A stretch of DNA of 64,000 bases from Okeania sp. SIO2C9 (GCF_010672455.1 NZ_JAAHGO010000021.1:62001-126000); one strand, 5' to 3'. Shown: positions 20,642 to 31,515, numbered from the stretch's first letter. Numbers and translations are program-made. Notes: generated from the sequence alone by a model not told the origin.

Positions 20642-21445
20642 TCAATAAAAAATAAATTTAGGCATATTATTATACCAAACTTCTTGAGTAAAAGGAAATT
20701 CCAGATAACCAACCCGCAATAAACAGAGGCCACTAGCCGGAGCTGAGTGCTTCACAACTTCCCTTCTTTGATTAACCCAGATATCTGTAAAACTTTCCAG
20801 AGATAGCTTCTGTTGACCCACTTGAATCAGTAACCCCACCAATAATCGCATCATTCCATATAGAAACCCACTAGCTTGAACCTCTATATGAATAAATGGT
20901 CCCTGACTTTCACACTTAACCTCTTGTACATCTACCCAAGAATGAGGACGAGAAGAGCCAGCTCTTTGGAAAGCAGCCAAGTGATGACGGCCAATTAAAG
21001 GATTCAAAGCTGCTTGAATCAACAATGGATCTAATGGTGCTTGATAGTAATGCCAAACAAAAGGCATCACAAACAAATTAGGCCGTTTTTCTGTATACAG
21101 AGTGTAGCGATAACGCCGCGAAGTTGCAGAAAACCGAGCGTGCCAGGTAGATTCGACTTGAGCCGAACTTGCGATTAAGATATCATTAGCTAGCCGTGAA
21201 TTGAGAATAGTAGCCCACTTATGGGCAGGAATTGGGCCTGGAACATCGAAATGAGCTACTTGTGCTGCGGCATGAACTCCCGCATCCGTTCTTCCTGCAC
21301 CATGTAATATTACAGGCTGGTTAACCACAGAAGAAATAGTATTTTCAATCTCTTCTTGTACAGTTCGTTGATTTGGCTGTCTTTGCCACCCATGAAAATG
21401 AGTGCCTTGATATTGAATTACAAGAGCAACACGCTGAAGTGACAT
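20642..21445 (-). CDS. truA: tRNA pseudouridine(38-40) synthase TruA
   Basis: 267-residue TruA with the catalytic Asp in GAGRTDAGVHA, the N-terminal YQGTHFHGWQRQ and the C-terminal QASGFLYGMMRLLVG. It modifies U38-40 in tRNA anticodon arms. It lies between rplQ and rplM as in cyanobacterial clusters, but is separated from rplQ by a TnpB element. The right end of that IS overlaps the first codons of truA (around 21440). Confidence 0.95.
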   Translation of the reverse strand: MSLQRVALVIQYQGTHFHGWQRQPNQRTVQEEIENTISSVVNQPVILHGAGRTDAGVHAAAQVAHFDVPGPIPAHKWATILNSRLANDILIASSAQVESTWHARFSATSRRYRYTLYTEKRPNLFVMPFVWHYYQAPLDPLLIQAALNPLIGRHHLAAFQRAGSSRPHSWVDVQEVKCESQGPFIHIEVQASGFLYGMMRLLVGLLIQVGQQKLSLESFTDIWVNQRREVVKHSAPASGLCLLRVGYLEFPFTQEVWYNNMPKFIFY

Positions 21446-21454
21446 ACTCCCACA

Positions 21455-22039
21455 CTATAGCGCCTGCTTAGTGTGGGCTTCTCGTTTCCCAGCCGCGGTA
21501 TCCCGTCGGGCTCCACGAGCTTTAAGTACGGAAGGCCCTGCCACCCTATTTTTGATATTTATCACCGCGTTTCCTAGGTCATGCTTCCCTACGGGATGCT
21601 GCGCAAACGCAAACACATCGCGGTCAATCACAACAGCGCAATGTGGGCAAGAATGAGTTCCTATGTTTAATTCTTTGGGAACTTTTTTTCCACAGTTTGA
21701 GCAATCTTGGCTAGTATTTTTGGGGTTTACCCCTATAGTTTTCTGTCCAGCATTTCCGGCTTTGACAGTCAAAATAGACAGAAATTTACCCCATCCAGCA
21801 TCGTTAATTGATTTACTCAAATGGGTCTTTGCTAGCCCTTTAGTGTTTAAGTTTTCATGGGCAATAACATCCGCTTTTGATAACAATTCATTAGCTGTTT
21901 TCAAATGAAAATCTTGACGTTTATCAGCAACCTTTTTATACCGAGAGTTATACTGCCCACGCAACAATTCAAACCACATTTCTATTACTGCGGCTTGTTC
22001 TTTGTTGGGCCTTAATTTATATTGGTAGGCAGTGCACAT
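21455..22039 (-). pseudogene. TnpB with internal deletion (IS200/IS605 family)
   Basis: 194-codon open frame that keeps both ends of TnpB but lacks about half of the usual length of roughly 400. It starts with the WED-like [19 protein letters not shown]. It then jumps to [22 protein letters not shown] (RuvC-II Glu), the zinc ribbon CSNCG...CPHC and the RuvC-III DRD. The RuvC-I Asp block is gone, so it cannot cut DNA. After DRD an in-frame insertion encodes [14 protein letters not shown], a nested small dispersed repeat. No tnpA is nearby. It sits between rplQ and truA, with right-end hairpin sequence abutting truA. Confidence 0.85.
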
Positions 22040-22159
22040 GGTGGAAAATTTCCGGTGTTATTGTAAGATAATAATACAAGTTTTTCAATCAGGGCAAAAG
22101 CTTCTGGTGAGATTTTGGCAAATTGAATAGGTATCGAACCCATTCAATTTGCTGCCGAT

Positions 22160-22369
<210 letters not shown>

Positions 22370-22409
22370 CTTCAAGATTGATTTCCCAACTACTTCTTAA
22401 GTATAGACC

Positions 22410-22760
22410 TTAAACCAGTTCAATAATTGCCATTTCTGCGTTATCTCCACGACGGCGAACAGTTCTAAGAACACGGGTATAACCTCCATTACGAGAACCG
22501 TATCTATCCTGTGCCCCCTCAAATAGAGAGTGAACGAGCTTTTTGTCAAATATATAACCTAAAGCTTGTCGGCGAGCTGCTAACGATCCATCCTTTGCCA
22601 AGGAAATCATTTTTTCTGCTTCTGACTGTACAGCTTTAGCACGGGTTTTTGTGGTAGTAATTCTACCATGACGGATTAATTCAGTTGCTAGAGAACGCAG
22701 AAGAGCGCGACGCTGATCTGCTGGTTTTCCTAGCTTTGGAACACGACGACTATGACGCAT
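22410..22760 (-). CDS. rplQ: 50S ribosomal protein L17
   Basis: 116-residue L17 beginning [20 protein letters not shown] with the [13 protein letters not shown] core. It follows rpoA at the end of the alpha operon. Confidence 0.97.
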   Translation of the reverse strand: MRHSRRVPKLGKPADQRRALLRSLATELIRHGRITTTKTRAKAVQSEAEKMISLAKDGSLAARRQALGYIFDKKLVHSLFEGAQDRYGSRNGGYTRVLRTVRRRGDNAEMAIIELV

Positions 22761-22931
22761 GACTACTTTGAGTATCTAAAATATTTGAGCTGATGTTTTT
22801 GATTTGTGTTTCCCTACTGCTACTAACAGCTTCAAAAACTCAATCGGTCATTTTTGAAAGCAAATAGTATTTCAGATTGACATTTTTTATGCCATTGACA
22901 AAAACTGGTTTGAATTTCTAACTTTTGGCCT

Positions 22932-23873
22932 CTAAGTAGCTTTAGCAACTTTTTCTTGAGGTAAAGTTATTCCCAAGCGTTTCTGTAAAGCTTCTATAAC
23001 TTCCTCAGCAGATTTTTGACCAAAGTTTTTAATCTCTAATAGGTCTTCTTGACTGTACTCCAGTAGATCTGCAACAGAGTTAATTTGCGCTCTTTTCAGA
23101 CAGTTATAAGCCCGAACCGATAGTTGTAATTCTTCTATTGGAATCTGACTTGTTGGGTCTGTAGGCTCTCCTGATGGAGGCTCTGCCATATTAGTAATAT
23201 CTTTGAGTGGCTCAAACAAACTCATTAAGATACTAGCAGCATGACTCAAAGCATCTTGAGGTGTGTAACTGCCATTTGTCCAAACCTCCATAATGAGTCG
23301 GTCTTCTTCTAAAGAGCTACCTATACGAGCTTCAACTGTATAGTTAACCTTACGAACTGGCATGAAAATAGCATCAATTTGCAGAAAATCAAGAGCTGTA
23401 ACATCATCGCGAGTACGATCTACCGCTCTATAACCAGTCCCTTTCTCAATTCTAAACTCCATCTCCAGAATTGACCCAGGAGATAGGGTAGCGACATATT
23501 GACTGCGATCAATGATTTCCACCTCCGAAGGCACATCAAAACGATCTGCAGTTAATGTTGCTGGCCCTTCTATCCTGACTCTACCAATTTGTGGTTGGTT
23601 GGAATGGCTTTTGAGAACAACCTCTTTCATGTTCAGTAGGATCTCTAGAACATCTTCCCTTACCCCCTTAATTGTGGCAAACTCATGATTAACTCCAGCT
23701 ATCCTCACTGATGTAATGGCTGTTCCTTCTAAGTTAGCTAGTAGAACCCGCCTCAGTGCATTGCCTACTGTTGTCCCTTGACCGCGAGCTAGTGGCTCTA
23801 TAATAAATTTTCCATACTGACTACGATCTTTGTCAGTTTTAGATTCTATACACTCGTAATGAAACTGCGCCAC
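22932..23873 (-). CDS. rpoA: RNA polymerase alpha subunit
   Basis: 313-residue alpha subunit. The start is set at GTG 23873 because an AGGGAGGT Shine-Dalgarno lies 7 bases before it. An in-frame ATG 21 bases further upstream would put that site inside the gene. The N-terminal domain (RGQGTTVGNALRRVLL) drives dimerisation and binds beta and beta'. A linker (about 230-245) leads to the C-terminal domain (LKRAQINSVADLLEYSQEDLL, then KNFGQKSAEEVIEAL) that contacts UP elements and activators. Confidence 0.97.
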   Translation of the reverse strand: MAQFHYECIESKTDKDRSQYGKFIIEPLARGQGTTVGNALRRVLLANLEGTAITSVRIAGVNHEFATIKGVREDVLEILLNMKEVVLKSHSNQPQIGRVRIEGPATLTADRFDVPSEVEIIDRSQYVATLSPGSILEMEFRIEKGTGYRAVDRTRDDVTALDFLQIDAIFMPVRKVNYTVEARIGSSLEEDRLIMEVWTNGSYTPQDALSHAASILMSLFEPLKDITNMAEPPSGEPTDPTSQIPIEELQLSVRAYNCLKRAQINSVADLLEYSQEDLLEIKNFGQKSAEEVIEALQKRLGITLPQEKVAKAT

Positions 23874-23918
23874 GGAGTGACCTCCCTTGAACATTAAACC
23901 CCAGAGTTAATAATTTGA

Positions 23919-24314
23919 TTAGACTCTACGCCGTTTTGGTGGACGGCAGCCATTGTGAGGAATTGGGGTAATATCTCGGATCAAAGTGATCTCTAGTCCG
24001 GCCCCTTGTAAAGCCCTAATAGCAGTTTCTCTTCCTGCTCCAGGACCACTAACCATAACTTGAATCTGACGCATTCCTTGGTCATTAGCTCGACGTGCTG
24101 CGCTTTCTGCTGCTGTTTGTGCGGCAAAGGGAGTTCCTTTTTTTGCTCCTTTGAAACCACTAGAACCTGCTGATGCCCAAGAAATTACTTCACCATTCAA
24201 GTCAGTAATGGTTACAATTGTATTATTGAAGGTAGACTGAATGTAAGCCACCCCATTGGGCACATTCTTTTTTTGCTTTTTTGCCCCTATTTTTTTACCT
24301 GGTTGTCGTGCCAT
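23919..24314 (-). CDS. rpsK: 30S ribosomal protein S11
   Basis: 131-residue S11 with [18 protein letters not shown] and the C-terminal [18 protein letters not shown], which binds 16S rRNA near the platform. It lies upstream of rpoA, but is separated from rpsM by about 1.07 kb where cyanobacteria normally have a short gap. Confidence 0.97.
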   Translation of the reverse strand: MARQPGKKIGAKKQKKNVPNGVAYIQSTFNNTIVTITDLNGEVISWASAGSSGFKGAKKGTPFAAQTAAESAARRANDQGMRQIQVMVSGPGAGRETAIRALQGAGLEITLIRDITPIPHNGCRPPKRRRV

Positions 24315-25046
24315 ATTTGTCTTTATGAGTGATATCTCAAGGTAATAATGTACTTTTCTCAGAACAAGTGGAATTATTTCTAATCTTAATCTTATAAGAA
24401 TTGTTTACTTTGATGATATAGCTTTAAAAGCTATGCTATATCCTTAAGTGACTAGAAATATTGTATTTTGGTTTTACATCACTTAATGTCTGAGAAATAA
24501 ACTTTTTTGCTGGCTATTGATTTTTTAAATGCTATACTTTTAGTAGTAATAGCCACATTTTACTGACATCTGAGAGATAATTTTCTGAGCTAGTAAAGTT
24601 TTGACTTTTATTTAGTAGTTCTATGAGTATAGAGTTTTTTTTTGTAATATCTGAAGTAGCTAATTTTTGGTGTTTCAACCCTGGCAAGTTTTTCTCACCT
24701 AAGTCAACAGACTTAACTATAAATAATTCTTTTTTCTCCTTAACTTAATAGTTATAATTAGACAATAACAATTGACTTTCAGAGTTGATCGTTTAATTCG
24801 ATTAATTTTTTTCAATCTGACTGAATTACATTACTATAATTACTGTCAATTACTCATAATTTAAGCTCATTTGCTATTATTAATAGTATTAATGATTTGT
24901 TTGTACTTAAGTAAGCTATACAGAAATAGAATTAAAACTTAAATAGATAATCAAATCAAATAATACTCAGTCGCAAGTAAGGCTTTAACTAAATTGTTCC
25001 CGCCCTTTGGCGAGCTTGGTCTTTACTAATGATAGTAATAGCTTTA
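24315..25046. other. A+T-rich non-coding insertion between rpsM and rpsK
   Basis: No ORF with recognisable content was seen on either strand. The stretch is very A+T-rich, with scattered stop codons in all frames, and joins the TnpB remnant at 25047. It interrupts the rpsM-rpsK junction of the alpha operon. Readthrough or a new promoter must serve rpsK-rpoA-rplQ, but no consensus promoter can be called. Confidence 0.5.
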
Positions 25047-25381
25047 GTTGACATCATCCCGGCGTTGAATCAATAGATAAAACGCAAGTTCCCTAACCAT
25101 CACGGGTTAGGTCTTTCTGCTTCAATGCACCCGCCCTCCGGGACTTACTCCTTTCAGGTCTAAAAACGTGCTTCACAGACTGACACTGCGAGTCCCGCAG
25201 CCAAAATATTTATACTAGCGTTGATATCTCTACCATGGTGAACTACACATTCTGGGCAATCCCACTCTCTGCAATTCCACTCTCTAATATTTAGAGGTAG
25301 TTTATCAACTACATATCCACAGTCTGAACAAAGCTTAGAACTGGGAAAGTATCTATCAATTATAAAGATAGAACCAAACTT
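25047..25381 (-). pseudogene. TnpB C-terminal fragment with omega-RNA-like right end
   Basis: Directly after the rpsM stop, a minus-strand frame reads DRYFPSSKLCSDCGYVVDKL, then CPECVVHHGRDINASINIL and ends AVSVCEARF at TAG (25160). This is the TnpB zinc ribbon and RuvC-III. Positions 25047-25159 hold the conserved right end (CCTGAAAGGAGTAAGTCCCG, GGAGGGCGGGTGCATTGAAG, a stem around CTAACCCGTGATGGTTAG), related to 29498-29606. In TnpB systems this part also encodes the guide (omega) RNA scaffold. The N-terminal two thirds of TnpB are missing. Confidence 0.8.
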
Positions 25382-25765
25382 CTATTTCTTAGCACTGGCT
25401 TTTTTCTTACCAGCTACAGTTCGACGTACACCTCTACGAGTTCTGGCATTGGTGCGAGTCTGTTGTCCTCTAACTGGTAGACCCATCCTGTGCCGACGAC
25501 CCCGGTAAGTACCAATATCCATCAATCGCTTGATGTTCATGGCTTCCAATCGTCTTAGGTCTCCTTCCACTTGGTAGTTATTCTGAACCGTAGAACGAAG
25601 TGCTGCTATATCAGCATCACTTAAATCCTTAACACGGGTATCAGGATTTACACCAGTTTCATCTAAAATTTCTTGAGACCGAGATAGTCCAATTCCATAG
25701 ATGTATGTCAGACCAATTTCTATACGCTTATCGCGTGGGAGATCCACTCCTGCAATTCGTGCCAC
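25382..25765 (-). CDS. rpsM: 30S ribosomal protein S13
   Basis: 127-residue S13 beginning [20 protein letters not shown] with [20 protein letters not shown]. Full length. An IS remnant abuts its stop codon, so the insertion spared the gene by a few bases. Confidence 0.97.
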   Translation of the reverse strand: MARIAGVDLPRDKRIEIGLTYIYGIGLSRSQEILDETGVNPDTRVKDLSDADIAALRSTVQNNYQVEGDLRRLEAMNIKRLMDIGTYRGRRHRMGLPVRGQQTRTNARTRRGVRRTVAGKKKASAKK

Positions 25766-25853
25766 TTTACTTTATCTCCATCACCTTAAAATTAAACTTA
25801 AACTAGGTTAATTAGTAGGCAACAAAAAATCTGATGCCTGTGTCGAAATATGC

Positions 25854-25967
25854 TTAACCTTGACGTTGTTTATGTTTGGGATTAACGCATATAACCATTA
25901 CTCGTCCTTTACGACGAATAACACGACACTTTTCACACATTTTTTTGACAGATGCTCTAACTTTCAT
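25854..25967 (-). CDS. rpmJ: 50S ribosomal protein L36
   Basis: 37-residue protein [20 protein letters not shown]... ending KHKQRQG. The zinc ligands Cys11, Cys14, Cys27 and His32 of the C+ form are all present. It lies between infA and rpsM as expected. Confidence 0.95.
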   Translation of the reverse strand: MKVRASVKKMCEKCRVIRRKGRVMVICVNPKHKQRQG

Positions 25968-26071
25968 GCCTTATTATGGCAATACTACAAATTTAGTATT
26001 GTATCATTTACTAATGTTTTCAGCAAGTAGATAATCTCTCTACAAATTATTGAGTAGAGATTCGATAGTTA

Positions 26072-26296
26072 CTACTTTTTCCGCAGCCGATATGTAATTC
26101 GACCTTTTGTCAAGTCATAAGGTGTTAACTCTACCTTGACTCGATCGCCTGGTAGAATTTTGATGTAATTGCGACGGATTTTACCAGAAATATGAGCTAG
26201 CACATTAAACCCATTATCTAAGTCTACTCTGAACATAGCATTCGGTAGGGACTCCGTCACTGTACCCTCCATTTCTATAAGATCTTGTTTTGCCAA
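26072..26296 (-). CDS. infA: Translation initiation factor IF-1
   Basis: 74-residue OB-fold protein with [20 protein letters not shown] and [21 protein letters not shown]. It binds the ribosomal A site during initiation. It lies between adk and rpmJ. Confidence 0.97.
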   Translation of the reverse strand: MAKQDLIEMEGTVTESLPNAMFRVDLDNGFNVLAHISGKIRRNYIKILPGDRVKVELTPYDLTKGRITYRLRKK

Positions 26297-26533
26297 CTGT
26301 TAATCACCTCAACCCTGCAAGTTACCAATTTATATTCGGAACAGCCTGTTATTTCAGGTGATTCCCCTCAACATATCTTATCAAAAATTTGTTATTTTTA
26401 GAGGTTATTGAGTATGAGGTATAATCATATCTCTAAATATTTAGTTGGCATCAACAGCTTCAACTATCTATAGCTAATTTGAGGGTGGAAAAAGTCGATC
26501 AAAATCTTCTAATTCCTATTTACCTTATGACGC

Positions 26534-27121
26534 TCATCTAATAGCTTGTTTTAGATAATTAGTCACAGCATCAACGGAGTTATTTCCATCTATAGTAACT
26601 AGCTGTTGACGTTCTTTGTAAAATTCAATCAAAGGTTCTGTTTGTTGATGGTAGACTTTTAAACGATTTGTTATAGTTTCCTCATTATCATCTTGCCGAC
26701 CTCTTGATAATAAGCGACTGACTAAAACCTTATCTGGAACTTGTAAATTTATGACCATCAAAGAATTAATAATTTCAGCTTTTTCTTCTCGAGTGTCATT
26801 TCCATTTTTACTTGCAGATAAAAGTTTTTCTACAAAATCTGCTTGAGTCACATTTCTCGGAAAGCCATCTAGAATCCAACCATTTTGAGCATCATTTTGT
26901 TTCAGTCTTTCTTCAACCATGTCAAGGATGAGTTGATCGGGAACTAATTCACCTTTGTCCATGTATTCTTTCGCTTGTAAACCCAGGGGAGATTTTTGTG
27001 CCACATTATTGCGTAAAATATCACCTGTAGAAATATGAGGAACTTGGTAAAAATCTGCTATTCGAGATGCCTGTGTTCCCTTGCCTGCTCCTGGCGGACC
27101 TAAGAATATCAGTTTTACCAC
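26534..27121 (-). CDS. adk: Adenylate kinase
   Basis: 195-residue short-lid adenylate kinase (AMP + ATP to 2 ADP) with P-loop GPPGAGKGTQ, GELVPDQLIL and DGFPRNVTQA. The start is GTG at 27121, overlapping the secY stop by one base (TAGTG), consistent with translational coupling. Confidence 0.95.
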   Translation of the reverse strand: MVKLIFLGPPGAGKGTQASRIADFYQVPHISTGDILRNNVAQKSPLGLQAKEYMDKGELVPDQLILDMVEERLKQNDAQNGWILDGFPRNVTQADFVEKLLSASKNGNDTREEKAEIINSLMVINLQVPDKVLVSRLLSRGRQDDNEETITNRLKVYHQQTEPLIEFYKERQQLVTIDGNNSVDAVTNYLKQAIR

Positions 27122-28461
27122 TATTGCTTCACCATTCCTTCGTATCTCTGAGAGATAACATAAGTTTGAATTTGTTTTGCCGTGTCTATTGCTACACCCA
27201 CTAGAATTAATAGAGAGGTAGCTCCTAATCCTCTAAAAGTAGGTACACGGGTTGCACTTTCTACTGCCGTAGGAATAATTGCTACTAAACCAAGGAAAAT
27301 AGCTCCTAGGAAAGTCAACCTATTCAAAACTTTCTCTATATAATCGCTAGTAGTTTTACCTGGGCGAATTCCTGGGATACTTGCTCCCATTTTCTTCAAA
27401 TTCTGCGACATATCCACTGGGTTCATAATTAGGGAAGCGTAGAAATAACTGAAGAATAGAATTAGAACAAAGTAAAATAGAGCATACAACCAAGGAGTCG
27501 GGCCACTAGGACTGATAGAAGTAATTATCTGAGATAAAAGTGGATTGTTAGAAAACTGAGCTAAGGATACAGGTAATATGAGGACGGCAGAAGCAAAGAT
27601 AATCGGCATTACTCCACCCTGATTTAATCGTAAAGGTAAATAGCTTTTTGTTTCCCGATAAAGTTTTCTACCTACTTGACGACGAGCTGAAAGTATGGGA
27701 ATTCTGCGGCTTCCCTCTTGTACAAAGACAATGCCTACAATCATCACTAAGAATACTAGAAGCAGAATAATCGCACGACCTACGATAGCACGGTCTCCTC
27801 CTTCAAATAATTTAATAGTGTCGCCCAGTGATTGAGGTAACACAGCCACAATGTTAACAAATATTAACAATGATGCTCCATTACCAATTCCTCTTTCTGT
27901 AATTAATTCGGATATCCACATCACGAACATAGAACCTGCTGTAATTGCTAAAATAGTCTTAGCAATAAATAGAGGCCCCGGGTTAATCGCTACACTTATC
28001 GACGAGCCATTGATATTTGCAGATGAACTATTCAGAAATATTGCTAAACCAAAGCTTTGTAGGACTGACCAACCCAAGGCCACATAGCGAGTTATTTGAG
28101 AAATTTTACGACGTCCTGCTTCACCTTCATTCTTCTGCAGATTTTCTAAGCTGGGTAAAGCTGCTGTCATCAATTGAATGATAATTGAAGCATTAATATA
28201 AGGTATGATGCCTAATGCAAAAATACCTAATGCCGAGAAACCTCCACCAGAAAACAGATCCAGAAATCCAGTTAAAGCCTGATCTCCGATACTTGCTTCA
28301 AAAGCTCCTCTATTTATTCCTGGTACTGGTAAGTACACACCTAGACGCACCAAAAGAAGTAAACCTATTGTCACTAGCAGTCGCCCCCGCAACCCTGCTG
28401 CTTGGGCCATCTGCAAGAATGTTTCTTGAGCAGTTGGTGCCTTATCTCTACTAATGTCCAT
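27121..28461 (-). CDS. secY: Preprotein translocase subunit SecY
   Basis: 446-residue ten-helix channel of the Sec translocon, with GIIPYINASIIIQLM and the cytoplasmic-loop segments GRKLYRETKSYLPLRLNQGG and GIRPGKTTSDYI. It translocates proteins across the cytoplasmic and thylakoid membranes. It lies between rplO and adk. Confidence 0.97.
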   Translation of the reverse strand: MDISRDKAPTAQETFLQMAQAAGLRGRLLVTIGLLLLVRLGVYLPVPGINRGAFEASIGDQALTGFLDLFSGGGFSALGIFALGIIPYINASIIIQLMTAALPSLENLQKNEGEAGRRKISQITRYVALGWSVLQSFGLAIFLNSSSANINGSSISVAINPGPLFIAKTILAITAGSMFVMWISELITERGIGNGASLLIFVNIVAVLPQSLGDTIKLFEGGDRAIVGRAIILLLVFLVMIVGIVFVQEGSRRIPILSARRQVGRKLYRETKSYLPLRLNQGGVMPIIFASAVLILPVSLAQFSNNPLLSQIITSISPSGPTPWLYALFYFVLILFFSYFYASLIMNPVDMSQNLKKMGASIPGIRPGKTTSDYIEKVLNRLTFLGAIFLGLVAIIPTAVESATRVPTFRGLGATSLLILVGVAIDTAKQIQTYVISQRYEGMVKQ

Positions 28462-28564
28462 ATTTATTTGAGATTTTTATTTTATATTTTTGATTTTAGC
28501 AAAATTAGGTAGAATCCTCCGCTTCTAGATATTTTATTTGTTTTATAATTAAGGTTTTTTCTTC

Positions 28565-28980
28565 AAGTGACAGCTCCAGTCGCTAAACTCTTGCGAGCTA
28601 TAGCGCGGGCTTCTCGTTGACTCCCGGCAACCCGTCGGACATTTCATGTTCGCGAAGCGTCTCCGCAGGAGAAACTTTGGTTTTACTTCCCAGTGCTGCC
28701 CCACCGGAGAAGGAAGTAGGGATTAATTTCTCGCTCTACCTACGTTCGGTGAAAGTTTTATATACAATCAAGCTGTACTTTGAATGCACAATTACCTTGT
28801 CAAACCCCCTACCTTCAGTTGTCTAGGTTCGTTTTGTAGGTGGCGGTTAGCTCTTGAAATAACTTTACCTACATCATTTATTTTACCAGCATTTTGCCCA
28901 CCATTCATCCCTTCGCTAATCCGGAAGAATATGGTGCGTTGCTTCTGGCGGTTGGTACTAAAGCTTTTTAGACTCTACTT
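28565..28980. other. Mobile-element-like insertion in secY-rplO spacer
   Basis: The 545-bp spacer contains GACAGCTCCAGTCGCTAAA ... GCGGGCTTCTCG and ACCCGTCGGACATTTC, similar in layout to the IS200/IS605 right ends at 18811 and 21443. A small-repeat string (TTCGCGAAGCGTCTCCGCAGGAG) follows. On the minus strand a short frame reads RTIFFRISEGMNGGQNAGKI. I cannot identify its source protein. Called a decayed mobile element on layout only. Confidence 0.45.
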
Positions 28981-29006
28981 GAGATAACCTGAAACAACTA
29001 GAAAGT

Positions 29007-29462
29007 TTATTTATTCACTCCTATTTGTTGGCAACTACCACCTGCTGCTTCTATTTTGGAACGAGCTGTAGCTGTAAAACCTATAGCATGAACATTTAGT
29101 GCAACATTCAACTCTCCATCTCCGAGGACTTTGAGCGGTCCATCATTACTTGTAATAATTCCCGCTTCCATTAGGGAGGCAAGAGTTACCTCTGTGTTCG
29201 CTGATAATGATGCCAACTTACCCACATTGATAATTGTATATTTCTTCCGATTGACCATCGGAAAGCTTTTTAACTTTGGCAAGCGACGATAAAGAGGATT
29301 TTGACCACCTTCAAAACCCGGTCTAGTGCTGCTGCCAGACCGAGATTTTTGACCACGCATCCCCTTACCACAGCTTGCACCTTGACCTGCTGAGATGCCT
29401 CGGCCTAATCTACGAGGGCGTTTCTGAGAACCTTTTTGAGGAATTACATCTTTTAATCTCAT
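29007..29462 (-). CDS. rplO: 50S ribosomal protein L15
   Basis: 151-residue L15 with the Gly/Arg-rich [20 protein letters not shown] and [20 protein letters not shown]. Its normal neighbours rpsE and secY are both pushed away by insertions (362 and 545 bp). Confidence 0.97.
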   Translation of the reverse strand: MRLKDVIPQKGSQKRPRRLGRGISAGQGASCGKGMRGQKSRSGSSTRPGFEGGQNPLYRRLPKLKSFPMVNRKKYTIINVGKLASLSANTEVTLASLMEAGIITSNDGPLKVLGDGELNVALNVHAIGFTATARSKIEAAGGSCQQIGVNK

Positions 29463-29497
29463 CTTGTTTTATCTTGCTACCTATGAATTTGCCATTA

Positions 29498-29824
29498 TTG
29501 ACATCCTTCCGACGCTGCTCTACGAGACAGCACGGGTTCCCTAGCATCACTGATAGGGGCTTTCTGCTTCAATGCACCCGCCTTCCGGGATTTACTCCTT
29601 TCGGGTCTAAAAGCGTGCTCCACAGACTGACACTGCTAGTCCAGCAGCCTTCTTGGTGGGCATTCCCTCTCTTGGTCAGCATTCCCTTGAGTCTTACGCC
29701 GACGCGGGGTCTCACCGCTTGCGTCTATCCTCCAAAGGAGGATCTAAAACTTTTCATGTCGCGCAGCGAAACGCTGACGTGGGGTCTCACCGCTGTTGCC
29801 TCTTGCCTATTCCCTGCTCTAGGA
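29498..29824 (-). mobile_element. IS right end with TnpB tail between rpsE and rplO
   Basis: On the minus strand the last codons of a TnpB (AAGLAVSVCGARF, TAG at 29607-29609) are followed by the conserved right end at 29498-29606 (CCCGAAAGGAGTAAATCCCG, GGCGGGTGCATTGAAGCAGA). This closely matches the element after rpsM (25047-25159). Upstream, 29650-29824 is a string of small dispersed repeats (GTGAGACCCC twice). Only the omega-RNA-like end survives. Confidence 0.75.
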
Positions 29825-30355
29825 CTAAGCATATAGATGTTCCACAGGCAGGTCTCTTTCTTGAGCTACATCGGCCAATGTTCTCAAAGCTGATAAGGCG
29901 TTAACAGCAGCTCTAGCATTGTTTAATGGATTATTAGAACCTAGCTGTTTGGCTAATATATTCTGAACACCTGCTAGTTCCAGAACTGTTCTCACCGCTC
30001 CTCCCGCGATAACTCCCGTACCTGGTGCTGCTGGACGCATGATCACTTTAGCTCCACCACCAAAACCATTTACAAGATGAGGAATAGAGTTAGATTTTGT
30101 CAGAGGGACTTCAATCATATGTTTTTTGCCATCCGCAACTCCTTTCTTGACAGCACCTATAACATCTGCTGCTTTACCTACTCCTACGCCCACTTGACCT
30201 TTTTCATTGCCTACGACGACAATAGCTCGGAAACTCAGGTTTTTACCACCTTTAACAACTTTAGTGACTCGGCGGATTTGAACAACCCTTTCTTGCCATT
30301 CACTTTCTTTCTCTTTTGTACGGTTACTTTTTTTACGACGCTGTTGTTCTGCCAT
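29825..30355 (-). CDS. rpsE: 30S ribosomal protein S5
   Basis: 176-residue S5 with the double-stranded-RNA-binding [20 protein letters not shown] and [20 protein letters not shown]. The N-terminus is Lys/Arg-rich (residues 1-20). It follows rplR by 47 bp. Confidence 0.97.
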   Translation of the reverse strand: MAEQQRRKKSNRTKEKESEWQERVVQIRRVTKVVKGGKNLSFRAIVVVGNEKGQVGVGVGKAADVIGAVKKGVADGKKHMIEVPLTKSNSIPHLVNGFGGGAKVIMRPAAPGTGVIAGGAVRTVLELAGVQNILAKQLGSNNPLNNARAAVNALSALRTLADVAQERDLPVEHLYA

Positions 30356-30402
30356 AATTGTTACCTTTTGTCAAGTTCATTTTTTGTAACTTTACTAATT
30401 AT

Positions 30403-30765
30403 CTAGAAGTCTAATCCAGCTTCACGAGCTGCCTCAGCTAAAGCTTTTACACGGCCATGATAGATATTTCCACCACGGTCGAAAACTACTTTTTCTATTC
30501 CTTTTTCTAGCGATCGCTGCGCAATTAATTTTCCTACTTGCACAGAAGCATCACAGTTAGCTCCGGAACTAATACTTGATTTTAATTCTGGTTCTACAGT
30601 TGATGCTGCAACTAAGGTATGTTGTTTAGTATCATCAATTACTTGAGCATAGATATGCAGATTTGAGCGAAATACTGATAATCTAGGGCGTTCTGATGTA
30701 CCAAATACTTTTTTTCGCACCCGACGATGCCGCTTTCTGACAGAGTCTTTACGAGTATACTTCAT
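30403..30765 (-). CDS. rplR: 50S ribosomal protein L18
   Basis: 120-residue L18, a 5S rRNA-binding protein, with [20 protein letters not shown] and a C-terminal [17 protein letters not shown]. It abuts rplF. Confidence 0.97.
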   Translation of the reverse strand: MKYTRKDSVRKRHRRVRKKVFGTSERPRLSVFRSNLHIYAQVIDDTKQHTLVAASTVEPELKSSISSGANCDASVQVGKLIAQRSLEKGIEKVVFDRGGNIYHGRVKALAEAAREAGLDF

Positions 30766-31305
30766 CTATTTTTTACCTGATTTACCTGCTTTGAGTTTAA
30801 TCATTTCACCCGCATAGCGAATGCCTTTACCTTTGTATACTTCTGGTGGACGAACAGCACGAATTCGCGCGGCAGTATTTCCTACTAATTCTTTATTGAT
30901 ACCAGTAACAATTACATTAGTATTATTTTCTACTGCCACCTGAATACCTTCAGGAGGGGGCATTTCTACTGGTTTACTGTAACCTACGTTTAAGATTAAG
31001 TTCTTGCCTTGAACTTGAGCACGATATCCTACTCCTTGAATCTGTAGTCGCTTTTCATATCCTTTTGATACACCTTCGACCATATTGGCAACTAAAGTTC
31101 GAGATAGGCCATATTGCTGACGAGCACGACGAGTTTCAGTTTGTGGTTTAACCACAATAGTATCTTCCTGCTGCTCAACAGCTATTTCTGGTGATATCAC
31201 CCTAGAAAGTTCACCTTTCGGGCCTTTTACTGTTACTTTTTGACCATCAATGGTAACGGTCACTTTCTTGGGAATCTTGATTGGAAGCTTACCAATTCTA
31301 GACAT
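30766..31305 (-). CDS. rplF: 50S ribosomal protein L6
   Basis: 179-residue L6 beginning [19 protein letters not shown], with two alpha/beta repeats and the C-terminal [15 protein letters not shown]. Full length. Confidence 0.97.
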   Translation of the reverse strand: MSRIGKLPIKIPKKVTVTIDGQKVTVKGPKGELSRVISPEIAVEQQEDTIVVKPQTETRRARQQYGLSRTLVANMVEGVSKGYEKRLQIQGVGYRAQVQGKNLILNVGYSKPVEMPPPEGIQVAVENNTNVIVTGINKELVGNTAARIRAVRPPEVYKGKGIRYAGEMIKLKAGKSGKK

Positions 31306-31515
31306 AGCTTTCTTTGTATATATATTAGGTTGCTAGATATTGTTTTCTTTCGGTTAGTGAATAGCTCTCGAACAGACCTCTTGCAAAAGTTTTAATCACA
31401 TCAATTCAAGACACGAAATCAACAGTTTTACCAAAAAAAAGTGGTTTCAAGCTTCCTTTTTTACAGAGATAAAAAGAAAAAACTTTTAGTTGATCCTGTT
31501 CTTTTAAAGGATAGG

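Noticed and set aside
29375-29904. Plus-strand ORFs across the rplO-rpsE spacer
   Set aside because: They are built from the IS right end and small palindromic repeats and overlap conserved ribosomal genes in antisense.
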